Source of the DNA: Arcicella aquatica | GTDB taxonomy: Bacteria; Bacteroidota; Bacteroidia; Cytophagales; Spirosomataceae | NCBI RefSeq assembly: GCF_034928825.1 | Contig: NZ_JAYFUL010000029.1 | Span: 8,569 to 72,568 of the forward strand | Direction of reading: 5' to 3' | Length of the DNA stretch: 64,000 bases | In this document: piece after piece, positions 43,379 to 52,093 of the stretch | How the letters are laid out: the number at the start of each line of letters is the position of its first letter | Numbering within the stretch: position 1 is the stretch's first letter | Translations under genes and position numbers: made by a program | The notes under the pieces: generated by a model | The model's input: the letters and a program-made list of their open reading frames with translations, nothing else | What the model was told of the DNA's origin: nothing | The model's database searches: none

Positions 43379-44941
43379 ATGCCATATCAATCACCACTCC
43401 ACATACTTGACAGTTTAAATATTGAACCCGATGAACTTGTAGTTGAGGATATAAACAGACTAAGGAAGAAAATATTAGCAGAATTCAGCTTAAGTACAGA
43501 CATTAGTATCAAGATAAATGATAAATCTTATACGAAAGATGAAGTACTGAAAATAATTGACCAACTCAAGGAAGTAGATAATTTATCACTTCAAAAAGAA
43601 ATTTTCAAGCGTAAACCTATTTTAGATTGGTTAGAAAACCCTACAACATACATATTTCCTGCGGATTCGTTAAATGACTTATTGCAGGATTATCCTTCAA
43701 ATGATTGGCTTCAAAATACTATACAAGAAGCTGCCTTGGAATATGTTAAACTAAATTTCAGAAAAAGGCTTTTTGAAAAACATGTAGCAGTATTTGATTT
43801 ACTAAATACTTTTGATGAAAAGAATAGCTATGCTGTGTATGACTATCTCTATCTTGAGATTATACAAATAATAGAAGACATCGATGAAGCCATAAAGTCT
43901 CCAAACATTAGAACTAACAAAGAGGCATTTGATTTTATTTCTGAACCAATCTGGACAGACTTCTTGAATAATTTACCACCTTATTTTGAAGAGATACGGA
44001 ATAAATACTGTTACATCATCATCGAATACACAGTAGCAATACAACGTAAAGATAGAGAATGGACTTATGAAATCAGTACTCAATTGAATCAAACCATCTG
44101 TGATGATTCAATCAAAGAGGTTATTTCAAAAAACCATCAGATATATTCAGATAATTATCATAATGAAAACAAGACTGACAAAAGTTATAACTGGATATAT
44201 TGGGTGATTGTTGTTTTGGTGAATATAGCACGAATAAATTCATGCTCAAATCATTCTTCGAGCAGTAGTAGCACATATACGCCTCCTCCTTCTCAAACTT
44301 TTCAAGCTCCTAGTAGTTATGGTGAGGCACAACAGTATGGTGAGACCCAACAGAATAATACTAGCATTAAAATACCAGCGAATACCTACTATATCCTGCA
44401 AATTCAAGAATATCAGAAAACATTGTTAAAAAATAAGTTTGATAAAAGTGGCTCTGTAATATATGGTAAAAATGGGCAAAATTTAGTTTCGAATCTAAAT
44501 GATGGCAACCTTGAAGAACAGATTGACACTAAGGAAAAATATAATCCGCAAACAGTTACTATAAAAAACGAAACCGATTATGATGTAATTGTTTTCAAAG
44601 CTGGTTGTAATGCCAACAGGAGTTATTTTGTTGAACACAAAAATAGTTTCTACTTAGAATGTTGTGAGGGAGATGTACTGTTTTTCTATTTTGGTAAAAA
44701 ATGGAAACTAGTTTCAAGCATATCTCTTGATGCTCAAACGAACAAGAAAATATTTTTTCAGGGATATTTCTCTGAACCACACAAGAATAGTATAGCTACT
44801 TTTTTGAAACAATATACCGTTACATCAACCAATGCAAATTCATCTATCTTGTTTAATAATGATAAACTCGACAGAGGGGTGTTCCCAGAAGTTAAAAATA
44901 TCGAATTAAGAGAGAATGACTCTTCTATACTTTTTCAATGA
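43379..44941 (+). CDS. unknown membrane-anchored protein linked to the Hsp70-like gene
   Basis: 520 residues; I do not recognise the family. Residues ~1-265 are soluble and mostly helical, opening with SPLHILDSLNIEPDEL and DINRLRKKILAEFSL; no HPD motif is present, so it is not a classical J-domain. One membrane segment follows at ~271-288 (YNWIYWVIVVLVNIARI), then a Ser/Pro/Gln-rich linker (~295-330) and a beta-rich C-terminal domain with six Cys, including CC in FYLECCEGD. It starts 171 bp after the Hsp70-like gene on the same strand and may be a co-chaperone, substrate or membrane receptor for it. Confidence 0.6.
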   Translation: MPYQSPLHILDSLNIEPDELVVEDINRLRKKILAEFSLSTDISIKINDKSYTKDEVLKIIDQLKEVDNLSLQKEIFKRKPILDWLENPTTYIFPADSLNDLLQDYPSNDWLQNTIQEAALEYVKLNFRKRLFEKHVAVFDLLNTFDEKNSYAVYDYLYLEIIQIIEDIDEAIKSPNIRTNKEAFDFISEPIWTDFLNNLPPYFEEIRNKYCYIIIEYTVAIQRKDREWTYEISTQLNQTICDDSIKEVISKNHQIYSDNYHNENKTDKSYNWIYWVIVVLVNIARINSCSNHSSSSSSTYTPPPSQTFQAPSSYGEAQQYGETQQNNTSIKIPANTYYILQIQEYQKTLLKNKFDKSGSVIYGKNGQNLVSNLNDGNLEEQIDTKEKYNPQTVTIKNETDYDVIVFKAGCNANRSYFVEHKNSFYLECCEGDVLFFYFGKKWKLVSSISLDAQTNKKIFFQGYFSEPHKNSIATFLKQYTVTSTNANSSILFNNDKLDRGVFPEVKNIELRENDSSILFQ

Positions 44942-45090
44942 GATAGTCAAAGGGCTTTTTACCTGTATTAATTCTGTTTAGCAAATATTTGTTAGCAATC
45001 ATCTAAAAACAGACAAGTAAATCATTTTAAAGTACTATTTTTATACTATCTAAGAACATTCATTATCTCTAATTTTTAAATCGTCAAAAT

Positions 45091-45939
45091 ATGAAAAATA
45101 TAGTCCGTTTAAGTTTACTTTTCGTTTTTGTATTATCTATAAATTCTTCGTTTTCACAGGTAACGCTTAAAAAGTTATGGGAAAGCGATACTACCAGCTT
45201 GCTTACGCCTGAATCAATCTTGTTTGAGCCTAAATCAAAAACAGTGTTTGTTTCTTGTATCAACGGTGGGCCAGCCGCTACTAACTCAAACAGTTATATT
45301 GCCAAAGTAGATTTGAATGGAAAGGTTACTCAACAAAAATTCACTGAAAACTTGCAATCGACTAAAGGCTTGGGGTTTTTGGATGGAAAGCTGTATGTCA
45401 CTGAGATTTTTAAATTGGTAGAAATCGATGCTAAGTCTGGAAAAGTATTGAACAAATACGACGTGCCAGATGCGAAGTTCTTGAACGATATTGGTGTAGA
45501 TACGAAAAACAAAATCGTTTATTTCACAGATATGCGTTCGGATAGACTTTGGAAATTAGATAAAGGTCAGATTGTAAAAGTAGTTGAAGGAGCACCATTG
45601 AAAAGTCCCAATGGATTATTCTTTGAAAATGGTAAGTTGATTGCCGGCAATGGTGATGGTAAAATATTGGCTTATGATTTACAGTCACAACAATTTTCAA
45701 CAATTGCTGAAGGAATGGGCGGTATTGATGGTATTTTAACAGATGGCAAAAAAGGATATTTTGCATCTGAATGGAGAGGAAAAGTTTGGCATATCAACAC
45801 AGAAGGAAAAACACAATTATTACTCGACTTTGTTGATGCAAAAGTAAACACGGCAGATTTTGAGTATATTCCAAGTAAAAAACTATTAATCATCCCCACT
45901 TTCTTGAAAAATAAGATAATGGCTTATTCGGTAGAATAG
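45091..45939 (+). CDS. exported SMP-30/gluconolactonase-like beta-propeller
   Basis: 282 residues with a Sec signal (ending NSSFSQ). The repeats have the six-bladed SMP-30/NHL pattern: SYIAKVDLNGKV, GLGFLDGKLYVTE, FLNDIGVDTKNKIVYFTDM, SPNGLFFENGKL and GIDGILTDGKKGYFASEWRG. Metal-ligand candidates are the Asn/Asp in NDIGVD and SPNGL. Such proteins are periplasmic lactonases or binding propellers; the substrate is unknown. The next genes on the strand encode a molybdenum hydroxylase after a 138-bp gap holding an inverted repeat. Confidence 0.8.
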   Translation: MKNIVRLSLLFVFVLSINSSFSQVTLKKLWESDTTSLLTPESILFEPKSKTVFVSCINGGPAATNSNSYIAKVDLNGKVTQQKFTENLQSTKGLGFLDGKLYVTEIFKLVEIDAKSGKVLNKYDVPDAKFLNDIGVDTKNKIVYFTDMRSDRLWKLDKGQIVKVVEGAPLKSPNGLFFENGKLIAGNGDGKILAYDLQSQQFSTIAEGMGGIDGILTDGKKGYFASEWRGKVWHINTEGKTQLLLDFVDAKVNTADFEYIPSKKLLIIPTFLKNKIMAYSVE

Positions 45940-46060
45940 CTTTAAGCAATAGGCTGTAGGCAATAAGCTTTAAAATCAGTCTAAATTAGCTCTTAAAAAA
46001 GCATCGGGCTTAATTACCAACTTAAAGCTTAAGGCCTACTGCATACAGCCTAAAGCTTAA
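45938..46060. repeat. inverted low-complexity repeat between the propeller and 2Fe-2S genes
   Basis: CTTTAAGCAATAGGCTGTAGG and TAAGCTTTAAA (45940-45974) are mirrored by TTAAAGCTTAAGGCCTACTG and CAGCCTAAAGCTTAA (46022-46060). It could fold in RNA and reduce read-through into the downstream operon. Confidence 0.6.
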
Positions 46061-46077
46061 ATAAAAAAATTAAAAAT

Positions 46078-46566
46078 ATGGCAAAGTATAATCTATTAAT
46101 AAACGGCAAAAAGTATAATGTAGATGCTGACGCCGACACTCCCCTTTTGTGGGTTATTCGCGATTATGTAGGATTGAAAGGTACTAAATTTGGTTGTGGC
46201 ATGGCACTTTGTGGTGCCTGCACTGTCCACTTAGACGGTCAACCTATTCGTTCTTGTTCAACGCCAATCTCAACAGTAAAGGCGACCAACAAAATAACGA
46301 CTATCGAAGGCATTTCAGCAAATACTGATAGTGCCGTTCAGAAAGCATGGATTGAAGAACAAGTGCCACAATGTGGTTACTGTCAGTCGGGACAAATTAT
46401 GTCGGCTGTGGCATTATTAAAAGAAAAAAGTAACCCCACAGATTCCGAAATAGATGATGCGATGTCTGGAAACATTTGTCGTTGTGGTACTTATCCACGT
46501 ATCCGTAAGGCCATCCATAGGGCAGCTGAATTGATGCACGAAGGAACGAACTCTACTGGTAAGTAA
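46078..46566 (+). CDS. [2Fe-2S] subunit of a molybdenum hydroxylase (IorA-like)
   Basis: 162 residues carrying electrons from the molybdenum site. Two [2Fe-2S] clusters: a plant-ferredoxin-type GCGMALCGACTVHLDGQ with a later Cys in IRSCSTP, and the helical CGYCQSGQIMSA ... GNICRCGTYPRIRKA. Length and motifs match the small subunit of isoquinoline 1-oxidoreductase-type enzymes. The large subunit follows 18 bp downstream; no FAD subunit gene is seen, as is usual for this class, which passes electrons to cytochromes. The native substrate is unknown. Confidence 0.95.
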   Translation: MAKYNLLINGKKYNVDADADTPLLWVIRDYVGLKGTKFGCGMALCGACTVHLDGQPIRSCSTPISTVKATNKITTIEGISANTDSAVQKAWIEEQVPQCGYCQSGQIMSAVALLKEKSNPTDSEIDDAMSGNICRCGTYPRIRKAIHRAAELMHEGTNSTGK

Positions 46567-46584
46567 TCTTTAAACCACACGAAC

Positions 46585-48747
46585 ATGACACAGAATAACT
46601 CACGCAGAGACTTCATAAAAGCCAGTACGATATTGGCAATAGGCTTTTCTTTTTCATCTATTGGAAAAGCAGAAAGTCTTCACAAAATTGATACTACTGC
46701 CGCTGCATTAGGAATAGAATTAGACCCATACATTTTGATTAATGATGATGGTAAGATTATTCTTTTCAATGCACGCCCTGATATGGGACAAGGTACTTAC
46801 CAAGCGCTTCCGCTATTGATTGCCGAAGAATTGGAAGTAACCTTAGATCAAGTAGAAATCCGTAATACGGACGGGCAAGGGAAATATGGTGCTCAACTTT
46901 CGGGCGGGTCGTCTTCGGTTCGTACACGTTGGCTACCAATGCGTAAGGCAGGGGCTGCGGTAAAAGAAATGTTGATTACGGCTGCTAGCAAAAAATGGCA
47001 AGTACCTACTACAGAATGTTATGCCCAAGCAGGCAAGGTTTTTCATAAACCCTCAGGTAAATCGTATACGTATGGAGAATTGGTAGAAGAGGCCTCTAAA
47101 TTAGAAGTGCCTAAAAACCCAAAACTAAAGAGTCCTAAAGAGTTTAAACTGTTAGGGAAATCAGTGCCTCGTCCAGAGATTCCTTCAAAGGTAAATGGAA
47201 CAGCTATTTTTGGCATAGATTCAGAAATTCCGGGAATGTTGTTTGCCAGCATCGAACGCTCACCAACTATTCATGGCAAAGTTGTAAACTTTGATAGTTC
47301 GGTAGCCATGAAGGTAAAAGGCGTAAAACACGTGCTGAAATCAGAACGTAAGATGCCACACAAAGCCGTAGAAACGGTAGCAGTCATTGCTGATACCTAT
47401 TGGGGAGCATTGAAAGGACGAAGAGCATTGAAAATCACTTGGGATGCTCAGGGTTCAGATAAAATCTCAACCGATGCATACTTTGAAAACTTACGTACTT
47501 TAGCCAAAACCGAAGGACAAGAGTATAAAAAAGAAAAAGTCGGCGACTTTAACAAAGGTTTTGAAGCAGCCAATAAAAAAATTGAAGCCCAATACGAAAC
47601 ACCTTTCTTGGCTCATGCGCCACTTGAACCTGAAAATGCTACAGTTTGGGTACAAGGCGATAAAGTAGAGGTTTGGGCACCTATTCAAGGGCCAGATGGA
47701 TTGATTCCGCAATTAGCTCAATATTTGAATATCAAGCCCGAAAATGTAAAAGTGAATGTGCCTTTTATGGGCGGTGCTTTTGGCAGAAAAGCCTATTTTG
47801 ATTACGTAATGGAAGCGGCTAATTTGTCAAAACAAATCAAAGCTCCCGTAAAAGTAATTTGGACACGCGAAGACGATACTACACAAGGGCCATTCCGCCC
47901 CGGTATGCTTTCGGCGATGCAAGGGGGGTTGGATGAAAAAGGTAATGTTGTGGCAGTGAATCATAAAATTGTAGGTAGCTCTATTCAGCACCAAGTATTT
48001 GGTAATCCATTGAAAAATGCGCCAGATGATTGGGCGATTGAAACGGCTAATACCGAAGATAGTCCTTATGATTTTACCAATAGAAAAGCTAGTTTCCATT
48101 TAGCAGAAACTGACATTCCTATACTTTGGTGGCGTTCGGTATATTCTTCTACTACTGCTTTCGGACAAGAATCCTTTATAGACGAATTAGCCCATGCTGC
48201 TAATATAGACCCATTGGCTTTCCGTTTGGATATGTTGGCAGATGCTACAAGGTTCAGTAGAGTATTGCAAACGTTAGCCAAGAAAGCAAATTATCACCAG
48301 AAACTTCCAGAAAACCAAGCGATAGGTATTGCCATTGCTCGCTCTTTTGGCACTATTGTCGCCCATGCTGTAACGGTATCTAAGAATGGTAAGGGCGTTA
48401 AAATAGACAAAGTAGTTTCGGTAATCGACTGCGGTATGACGGTAAACCCTGATAATATCAAAGCTCAAACTGACGGGAATATCGTGATGGGTTTGACTGC
48501 TGCTATCAAAAACGGTATTACCTTCAAAGATGGTATGGCCGAACAAAGCAATTTCCATCAATACAATGTTTTGAGGTTCAGTGAAATGCCTAAAACAGAA
48601 GTTCATATTATTGATAACGAAGAAGCGCCGGGTGGTGTAGGCGAACCAGGTTTACCGCCTTTTGCTCCTGCCCTTTGCAATGCAATCTATAATTTAACAG
48701 GCAAAAGAATAAGAACTTTACCTTTTGATATTGATAATATTGGGTAA
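46585..48747 (+). CDS. molybdopterin-binding subunit of a xanthine-dehydrogenase-family hydroxylase (IorB-like)
   Basis: 720 residues. The N-terminus NNSRRDFIKASTILAIGFSF is a Tat signal (RR), so the folded holoenzyme is exported with its partner. Family blocks: RPDMGQGTYQALPLLIAEEL, the QLSGGSSSVRTRW loop, NVPFMGGAFGRKAYFDYV, WWRSVYSSTTAFGQESFIDE and the C-terminal GGVGEPGLPPFAPALCNAIY with the glutamate expected to act as catalytic base. It forms an operon with the [2Fe-2S] gene and ends at a strong bidirectional terminator. Substrate not inferable. Confidence 0.93.
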   Translation: MTQNNSRRDFIKASTILAIGFSFSSIGKAESLHKIDTTAAALGIELDPYILINDDGKIILFNARPDMGQGTYQALPLLIAEELEVTLDQVEIRNTDGQGKYGAQLSGGSSSVRTRWLPMRKAGAAVKEMLITAASKKWQVPTTECYAQAGKVFHKPSGKSYTYGELVEEASKLEVPKNPKLKSPKEFKLLGKSVPRPEIPSKVNGTAIFGIDSEIPGMLFASIERSPTIHGKVVNFDSSVAMKVKGVKHVLKSERKMPHKAVETVAVIADTYWGALKGRRALKITWDAQGSDKISTDAYFENLRTLAKTEGQEYKKEKVGDFNKGFEAANKKIEAQYETPFLAHAPLEPENATVWVQGDKVEVWAPIQGPDGLIPQLAQYLNIKPENVKVNVPFMGGAFGRKAYFDYVMEAANLSKQIKAPVKVIWTREDDTTQGPFRPGMLSAMQGGLDEKGNVVAVNHKIVGSSIQHQVFGNPLKNAPDDWAIETANTEDSPYDFTNRKASFHLAETDIPILWWRSVYSSTTAFGQESFIDELAHAANIDPLAFRLDMLADATRFSRVLQTLAKKANYHQKLPENQAIGIAIARSFGTIVAHAVTVSKNGKGVKIDKVVSVIDCGMTVNPDNIKAQTDGNIVMGLTAAIKNGITFKDGMAEQSNFHQYNVLRFSEMPKTEVHIIDNEEAPGGVGEPGLPPFAPALCNAIYNLTGKRIRTLPFDIDNIG

Positions 48748-48756
48748 GTAATTGTT

Positions 48757-48815
48757 AAATAAAAGAATCGAGTATGCTAAGGGTAATATCATTAGCATAC
48801 TCGATTCTTTTATTT
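48757..48815. terminator. bidirectional terminator between the hydroxylase operon and the Rpn gene
   Basis: A perfect 20-bp stem, AAAAGAATCGAGTATGCTAA (48761-48780) with its complement (48792-48811), and an 11-nt loop. A-rich and T-rich flanks serve both convergent genes. Confidence 0.88.
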
Positions 48816-48834
48816 TGAAAAATTTAATTATCGT

Positions 48835-49707
48835 TTAAATATTTGATGTTTCATTCTGAACAGCAAGAACAAAATCAATAGAAATATTATTGTAATCTGC
48901 TATTTCTTCAATTGAAAGTTTACCATATTTTAGGGCTTTCTTAATGGCTTCCTTTTTATCAGCCAAACGAATTTCTTCAATTTTTTTATTTTCATTTTTT
49001 ACTGCTAAGGCATTTGCAGAAATAGCCATTTCATAGGCAAGTTTTTGTTCTGCCGTCATAGCCCGCAAATCTACTTCATGAATGGCTTTTTTAAGCCACT
49101 CTTCATCCCAAAAAGTAGGAAATTGAGAGGTATCTGTAACAGTATGTAAATTTTTCATTGTATAAATCAGTTTATCCAAATCTGTTTGTATGTCAAATAA
49201 CTGCTTTGTGAATTTACTTAACTCTAATGTTACAAACGTCATTTGATTATCAATAATTTCATTTTTATGATTTCTTAGTACTGCTATATTATGATAATCT
49301 TCAATTAAAGGGAAAATATTTTTTGCTAAAATACCGATACAATATATCTTAGGCAGGTTCTCAAATTTATATGCTCCTTTTTTTACCATCGTATTAAAAC
49401 GATGTAAAGCATAAAATTTCATTCGCTGAATAAATTCAGGATATTCACTCAATTGCATCTCTACAATAAAATGATTTCCATTTTCATCAACACAAGCTAT
49501 ATCATAAATGCCACTTCTGCTGTCAACTGTGATAGCTGATATTTCATTTTTGAAAAATTTAATTTCTCTTATTGATAGATTAGAGCTGATTAATGCTTGT
49601 AATGCCTTCTTTAAAAAAGTAGTATCCGTTTCATTGCCAAATGTCACTTTGAAGCCATAGTCGGACAGAATCGAAATAAATCTTTCATTATCATTATAGA
49701 TATCCAT
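48835..49707 (-). CDS. Rpn-family recombination-promoting nuclease / PD-(D/E)xK transposase-like protein
   Basis: 290 residues. The catalytic pattern is visible in IYDIACVDENGNHFIVEMQL: D69, E83 and Q85 of the PD-(D/E)xK-like fold. The rest matches the Rpn/PDDEXK_2 family (ISILSDYGFKVTFGNETDTT; FIQRMKFYALHRFNTMVKKG; GILAKNIFP), ending in a helical region. Family members are metal-dependent nucleases tied to recA-independent recombination and phage defence; they are not true transposases, and no terminal repeats are seen. It starts just before an AT-rich non-coding stretch (49708-49929). Confidence 0.92.
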   Translation of the reverse strand: MDIYNDNERFISILSDYGFKVTFGNETDTTFLKKALQALISSNLSIREIKFFKNEISAITVDSRSGIYDIACVDENGNHFIVEMQLSEYPEFIQRMKFYALHRFNTMVKKGAYKFENLPKIYCIGILAKNIFPLIEDYHNIAVLRNHKNEIIDNQMTFVTLELSKFTKQLFDIQTDLDKLIYTMKNLHTVTDTSQFPTFWDEEWLKKAIHEVDLRAMTAEQKLAYEMAISANALAVKNENKKIEEIRLADKKEAIKKALKYGKLSIEEIADYNNISIDFVLAVQNETSNI

Positions 49708-49929
49708 ATATCTTTTTTTTTTAGTGTAGAACAGATTAATCTAAAGAAACGCTTACATAAAAATAAAAATTTATAATGAATTTTTAAAAATATGCTGTAG
49801 AAATTTATGAATCTACACAATATAATAATCTTAGATTTAAGTAATAAGTAATGGTGTGCTTTGAACAAGTAATGAGTTGGACAAATAAGTCTTTTTTGCC
49901 TTTATCTAAGTTTGTGACAAAAACCTTCT

Positions 49930-50766
49930 TCAAACAATAAAAACCTGATAACCCAATACTTGAAAACTAAATACGGCATCGCTATGAACCAGTAAATAGC
50001 AATGTATCAAAGGGAAATAGCAAGCTACAAAAGCAAGGAAAAATGTATTTAAACCCATCACGATGGCATTTGTCAAATGAAATAAGAAGCCAACTATGAT
50101 AAAACAGATAAATACATGTTGATTGCAAAATATGCAGATAAAAAATAGCGCCTCCCAACCAAAAACGACCCACGATAATACTTGTGATATTTTAATATTT
50201 TGAGACAACAACGTATATACATTCTCATTTCCATAAATATCATTTCCCATAATGCCAACTAATGCTTCACCATTCCTCCACACTTTGGCAGTCAGTTTTG
50301 CGTAACCTGAGATAAAATAGCTAAATAGTAGCTGTAATGTAATAAATGTAAATGCTATATGTCTTATGATAACGGTATTGTGGAGGTAAATAAAAAACAA
50401 ACAAGTAGCAATAATGAAGATTACTTGATCAGAACCATCCATCCCATAAGCACTTCTTGCTGAAAAAATCAACAAACACATTGACATCATAAAATAGCAC
50501 AAAATCAATAGTAGCTCAATGTCAGTAACGATAGAAATTATTGAACCAATAAGAAAAACAATGGTTACTATTTTTATTCCTTTCTCAGCACATAGTTGAT
50601 TAAATATAGGTATTTTTATAAAGATAGGATGCCTTAATTGCAACACTTCCCAACTCAATAAATCATGCGTTGGCTTTTTATATAACAGTTTTTCTAGGGC
50701 ATAAACAATACTACAGACGCCACAGATTAATCTTGTTAAGCTAAGTATTTCTAGTTGGATGCTCAT
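49930..50766 (-). CDS. HTTM-domain membrane protein, SdpB-like
   Basis: 278 residues with about seven membrane segments. The segments and loops RSAYGMDGSDQVIFIIATCL, LQLLFSYFISGYAKLTAKVW and the following RNGEAL fit the HTTM fold (horizontally transferred transmembrane domain, related to vitamin-K-dependent gamma-carboxylase). In Bacillus, SdpB of the sporulation-delaying toxin operon belongs to this group and is needed to mature the peptide SdpC. Its start lies inside the end of the upstream gene (26-bp overlap), so translation is coupled. I infer the role from gene order and fold; substrate modification is unproven. Confidence 0.7.
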   Translation of the reverse strand: MSIQLEILSLTRLICGVCSIVYALEKLLYKKPTHDLLSWEVLQLRHPIFIKIPIFNQLCAEKGIKIVTIVFLIGSIISIVTDIELLLILCYFMMSMCLLIFSARSAYGMDGSDQVIFIIATCLFFIYLHNTVIIRHIAFTFITLQLLFSYFISGYAKLTAKVWRNGEALVGIMGNDIYGNENVYTLLSQNIKISQVLSWVVFGWEALFFICIFCNQHVFICFIIVGFLFHLTNAIVMGLNTFFLAFVACYFPLIHCYLLVHSDAVFSFQVLGYQVFIV

Positions 50767-51286
50767 CTTTTATTAAATGCAATTTTGATAACAATAATAA
50801 TTCCGATTTTTCAAGCTTGTTGATAGAACAGCTCGTCATCAAAGCAAACTGTATGAACAGGCATTTGTCATTGTTGTTGGCTTGAGTAACGTAGTTGAGT
50901 ATCGTTAAATACGCAATTGAACCAACTATTACATTTTCTTGGTCTCTGTTTGTAGTGGCTACATTAGCCAACTCAATAGTGATATCCAAGAATGATTTTC
51001 TGGTTTTTCGCCCTGGATTCCAGACAGCATCTAGTAACCTTCTAGGGGGTATTATTTGTATTTCACGCCAAGCAGCACTTTCGCCATTACTCAAAAACTC
51101 TCGACATAAAATATGATAGTTATTCTTGATAGGCGTCGGACAGAAAAAACGCCAATCAGGAATAATACCAAAGGGGTCTTTGATTCTCAGCTTGTAATTA
51201 CCCGTTAATGGAAAATGAAAAATAACGGTTAATACAAGCCAAGACGAAAAGAATAAGAGGATGATATATTCATAAATATCCATCAA
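50741..51286 (-). CDS. SdpA-like partner of the HTTM protein
   Basis: 181 residues. One membrane anchor near the N-terminus (IILLFFSSWLVLTVIFHF), then DPFGIIPDWRFFCPTPIKNN and YHILCREFLSNGESAAWREI. The pattern P-x-W-x-F-F-x-P-x-P followed by a short beta domain is what I know from SdpA-like proteins and from small proteins encoded next to HTTM genes. In Bacillus, SdpA acts with SdpB to mature the SdpC toxin. Overlaps the HTTM gene by 26 bp and follows the candidate precursor gene by 9 bp. Confidence 0.62.
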   Translation of the reverse strand: MMDIYEYIILLFFSSWLVLTVIFHFPLTGNYKLRIKDPFGIIPDWRFFCPTPIKNNYHILCREFLSNGESAAWREIQIIPPRRLLDAVWNPGRKTRKSFLDITIELANVATTNRDQENVIVGSIAYLTILNYVTQANNNDKCLFIQFALMTSCSINKLEKSELLLLSKLHLIKDEHPTRNT

Positions 51287-51295
51287 ACAACTATC

Positions 51296-52093
51296 TTAAT
51301 ATTTATGAACTAGAAAGTTTCTGCGAATCTTTAATATTTCGGAGGCAGCAGCCGACACCGAGATTTGCTTTAAAACGGCATCAGGCAAGTGCACTTCGTA
51401 AGGGTCAAAAGCATAGTTTGGTATCACAAAATCTTCATTTCTATGAGGGCAACAAATACCCGTAGCCAGACTAACTGCTGCGGCAATGGCAATTAAAGCA
51501 GTAGCAAAACCTTTTGGATTGGTACCAATATTTAACTCAAATTGGTTTTCAGGTAATTGTTTAAGAATATCTGCTTCGGCTTTCGTTAAATTAGGCTCAT
51601 GCAACACAATAAAACATTGAAGCTCTTCTTTTAAGTTTTCTTTGCTATAATGCTGTATTAATTTAAAGCCTTCTTCTAAAATTCCTCCGCCATTATAGGG
51701 AAAGGATGCTCCGACTACTTTAATTTTTTCAGGTATAAAAAAACCTTCTAACAATGTTTTTCCTCCATATCTGACAGAGGCAAGCAAATTTTGCTTTTTT
51801 TGTAAGAGTACTGCCTCTTCCAGTGCTATTTCTTTGATGTCACTAAATTGTTTGATAAATTTTTCAACAATGGTTTGTTCGGCACCAACACCTGACTTTA
51901 GGTATTTGTATATTTCATCCAACAGCGGTTCTCCTTTTTTAGCCATAAATAATGTTGCCGTTCCCTGTTGGGTTAACAATATTTTGCTTTTTTTAATATC
52001 AGGTTTGTAGTTCAAAATCTCTATGCTAGAAGATTTCAACGCTCTTGATTCTGTTTCAATTGTAGCCAATCTCAATAGTTCTAAGGTTTCCAT
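51296..52093 (-). CDS. unknown protein, candidate peptide-toxin precursor of the Sdp-like operon
   Basis: 265 residues; I do not recognise the family. No N-terminal signal is seen. The striking part is residues ~195-216: a small-residue hydrophobic helix (GFATALIAIAAAVSLATG) followed by ICCPH, reminiscent of the hydrophobic, Cys-containing SDP core released from SdpC. It is preceded by a leader-like LTKAEADILKQLPENQFELN. The N-terminal ~180 residues are soluble and include a GGGILEEG loop. First gene of the three-gene operon, 9 bp before the SdpA-like gene. Alternatively it is only a membrane-associated accessory protein. Confidence 0.5.
   Translation of the reverse strand: METLELLRLATIETESRALKSSSIEILNYKPDIKKSKILLTQQGTATLFMAKKGEPLLDEIYKYLKSGVGAEQTIVEKFIKQFSDIKEIALEEAVLLQKKQNLLASVRYGGKTLLEGFFIPEKIKVVGASFPYNGGGILEEGFKLIQHYSKENLKEELQCFIVLHEPNLTKAEADILKQLPENQFELNIGTNPKGFATALIAIAAAVSLATGICCPHRNEDFVIPNYAFDPYEVHLPDAVLKQISVSAAASEILKIRRNFLVHKY

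Noticed and set aside
43379..44000. J-domain in the 520-aa protein next to the Hsp70 relative
   Set aside because: The N-terminus is helical but no HPD motif or J-domain loop is present.
48835..49707. Insertion sequence (Rpn is often labelled putative transposase)
   Set aside because: No terminal inverted repeats or target duplication around the gene; Rpn proteins are nucleases rather than true transposases.
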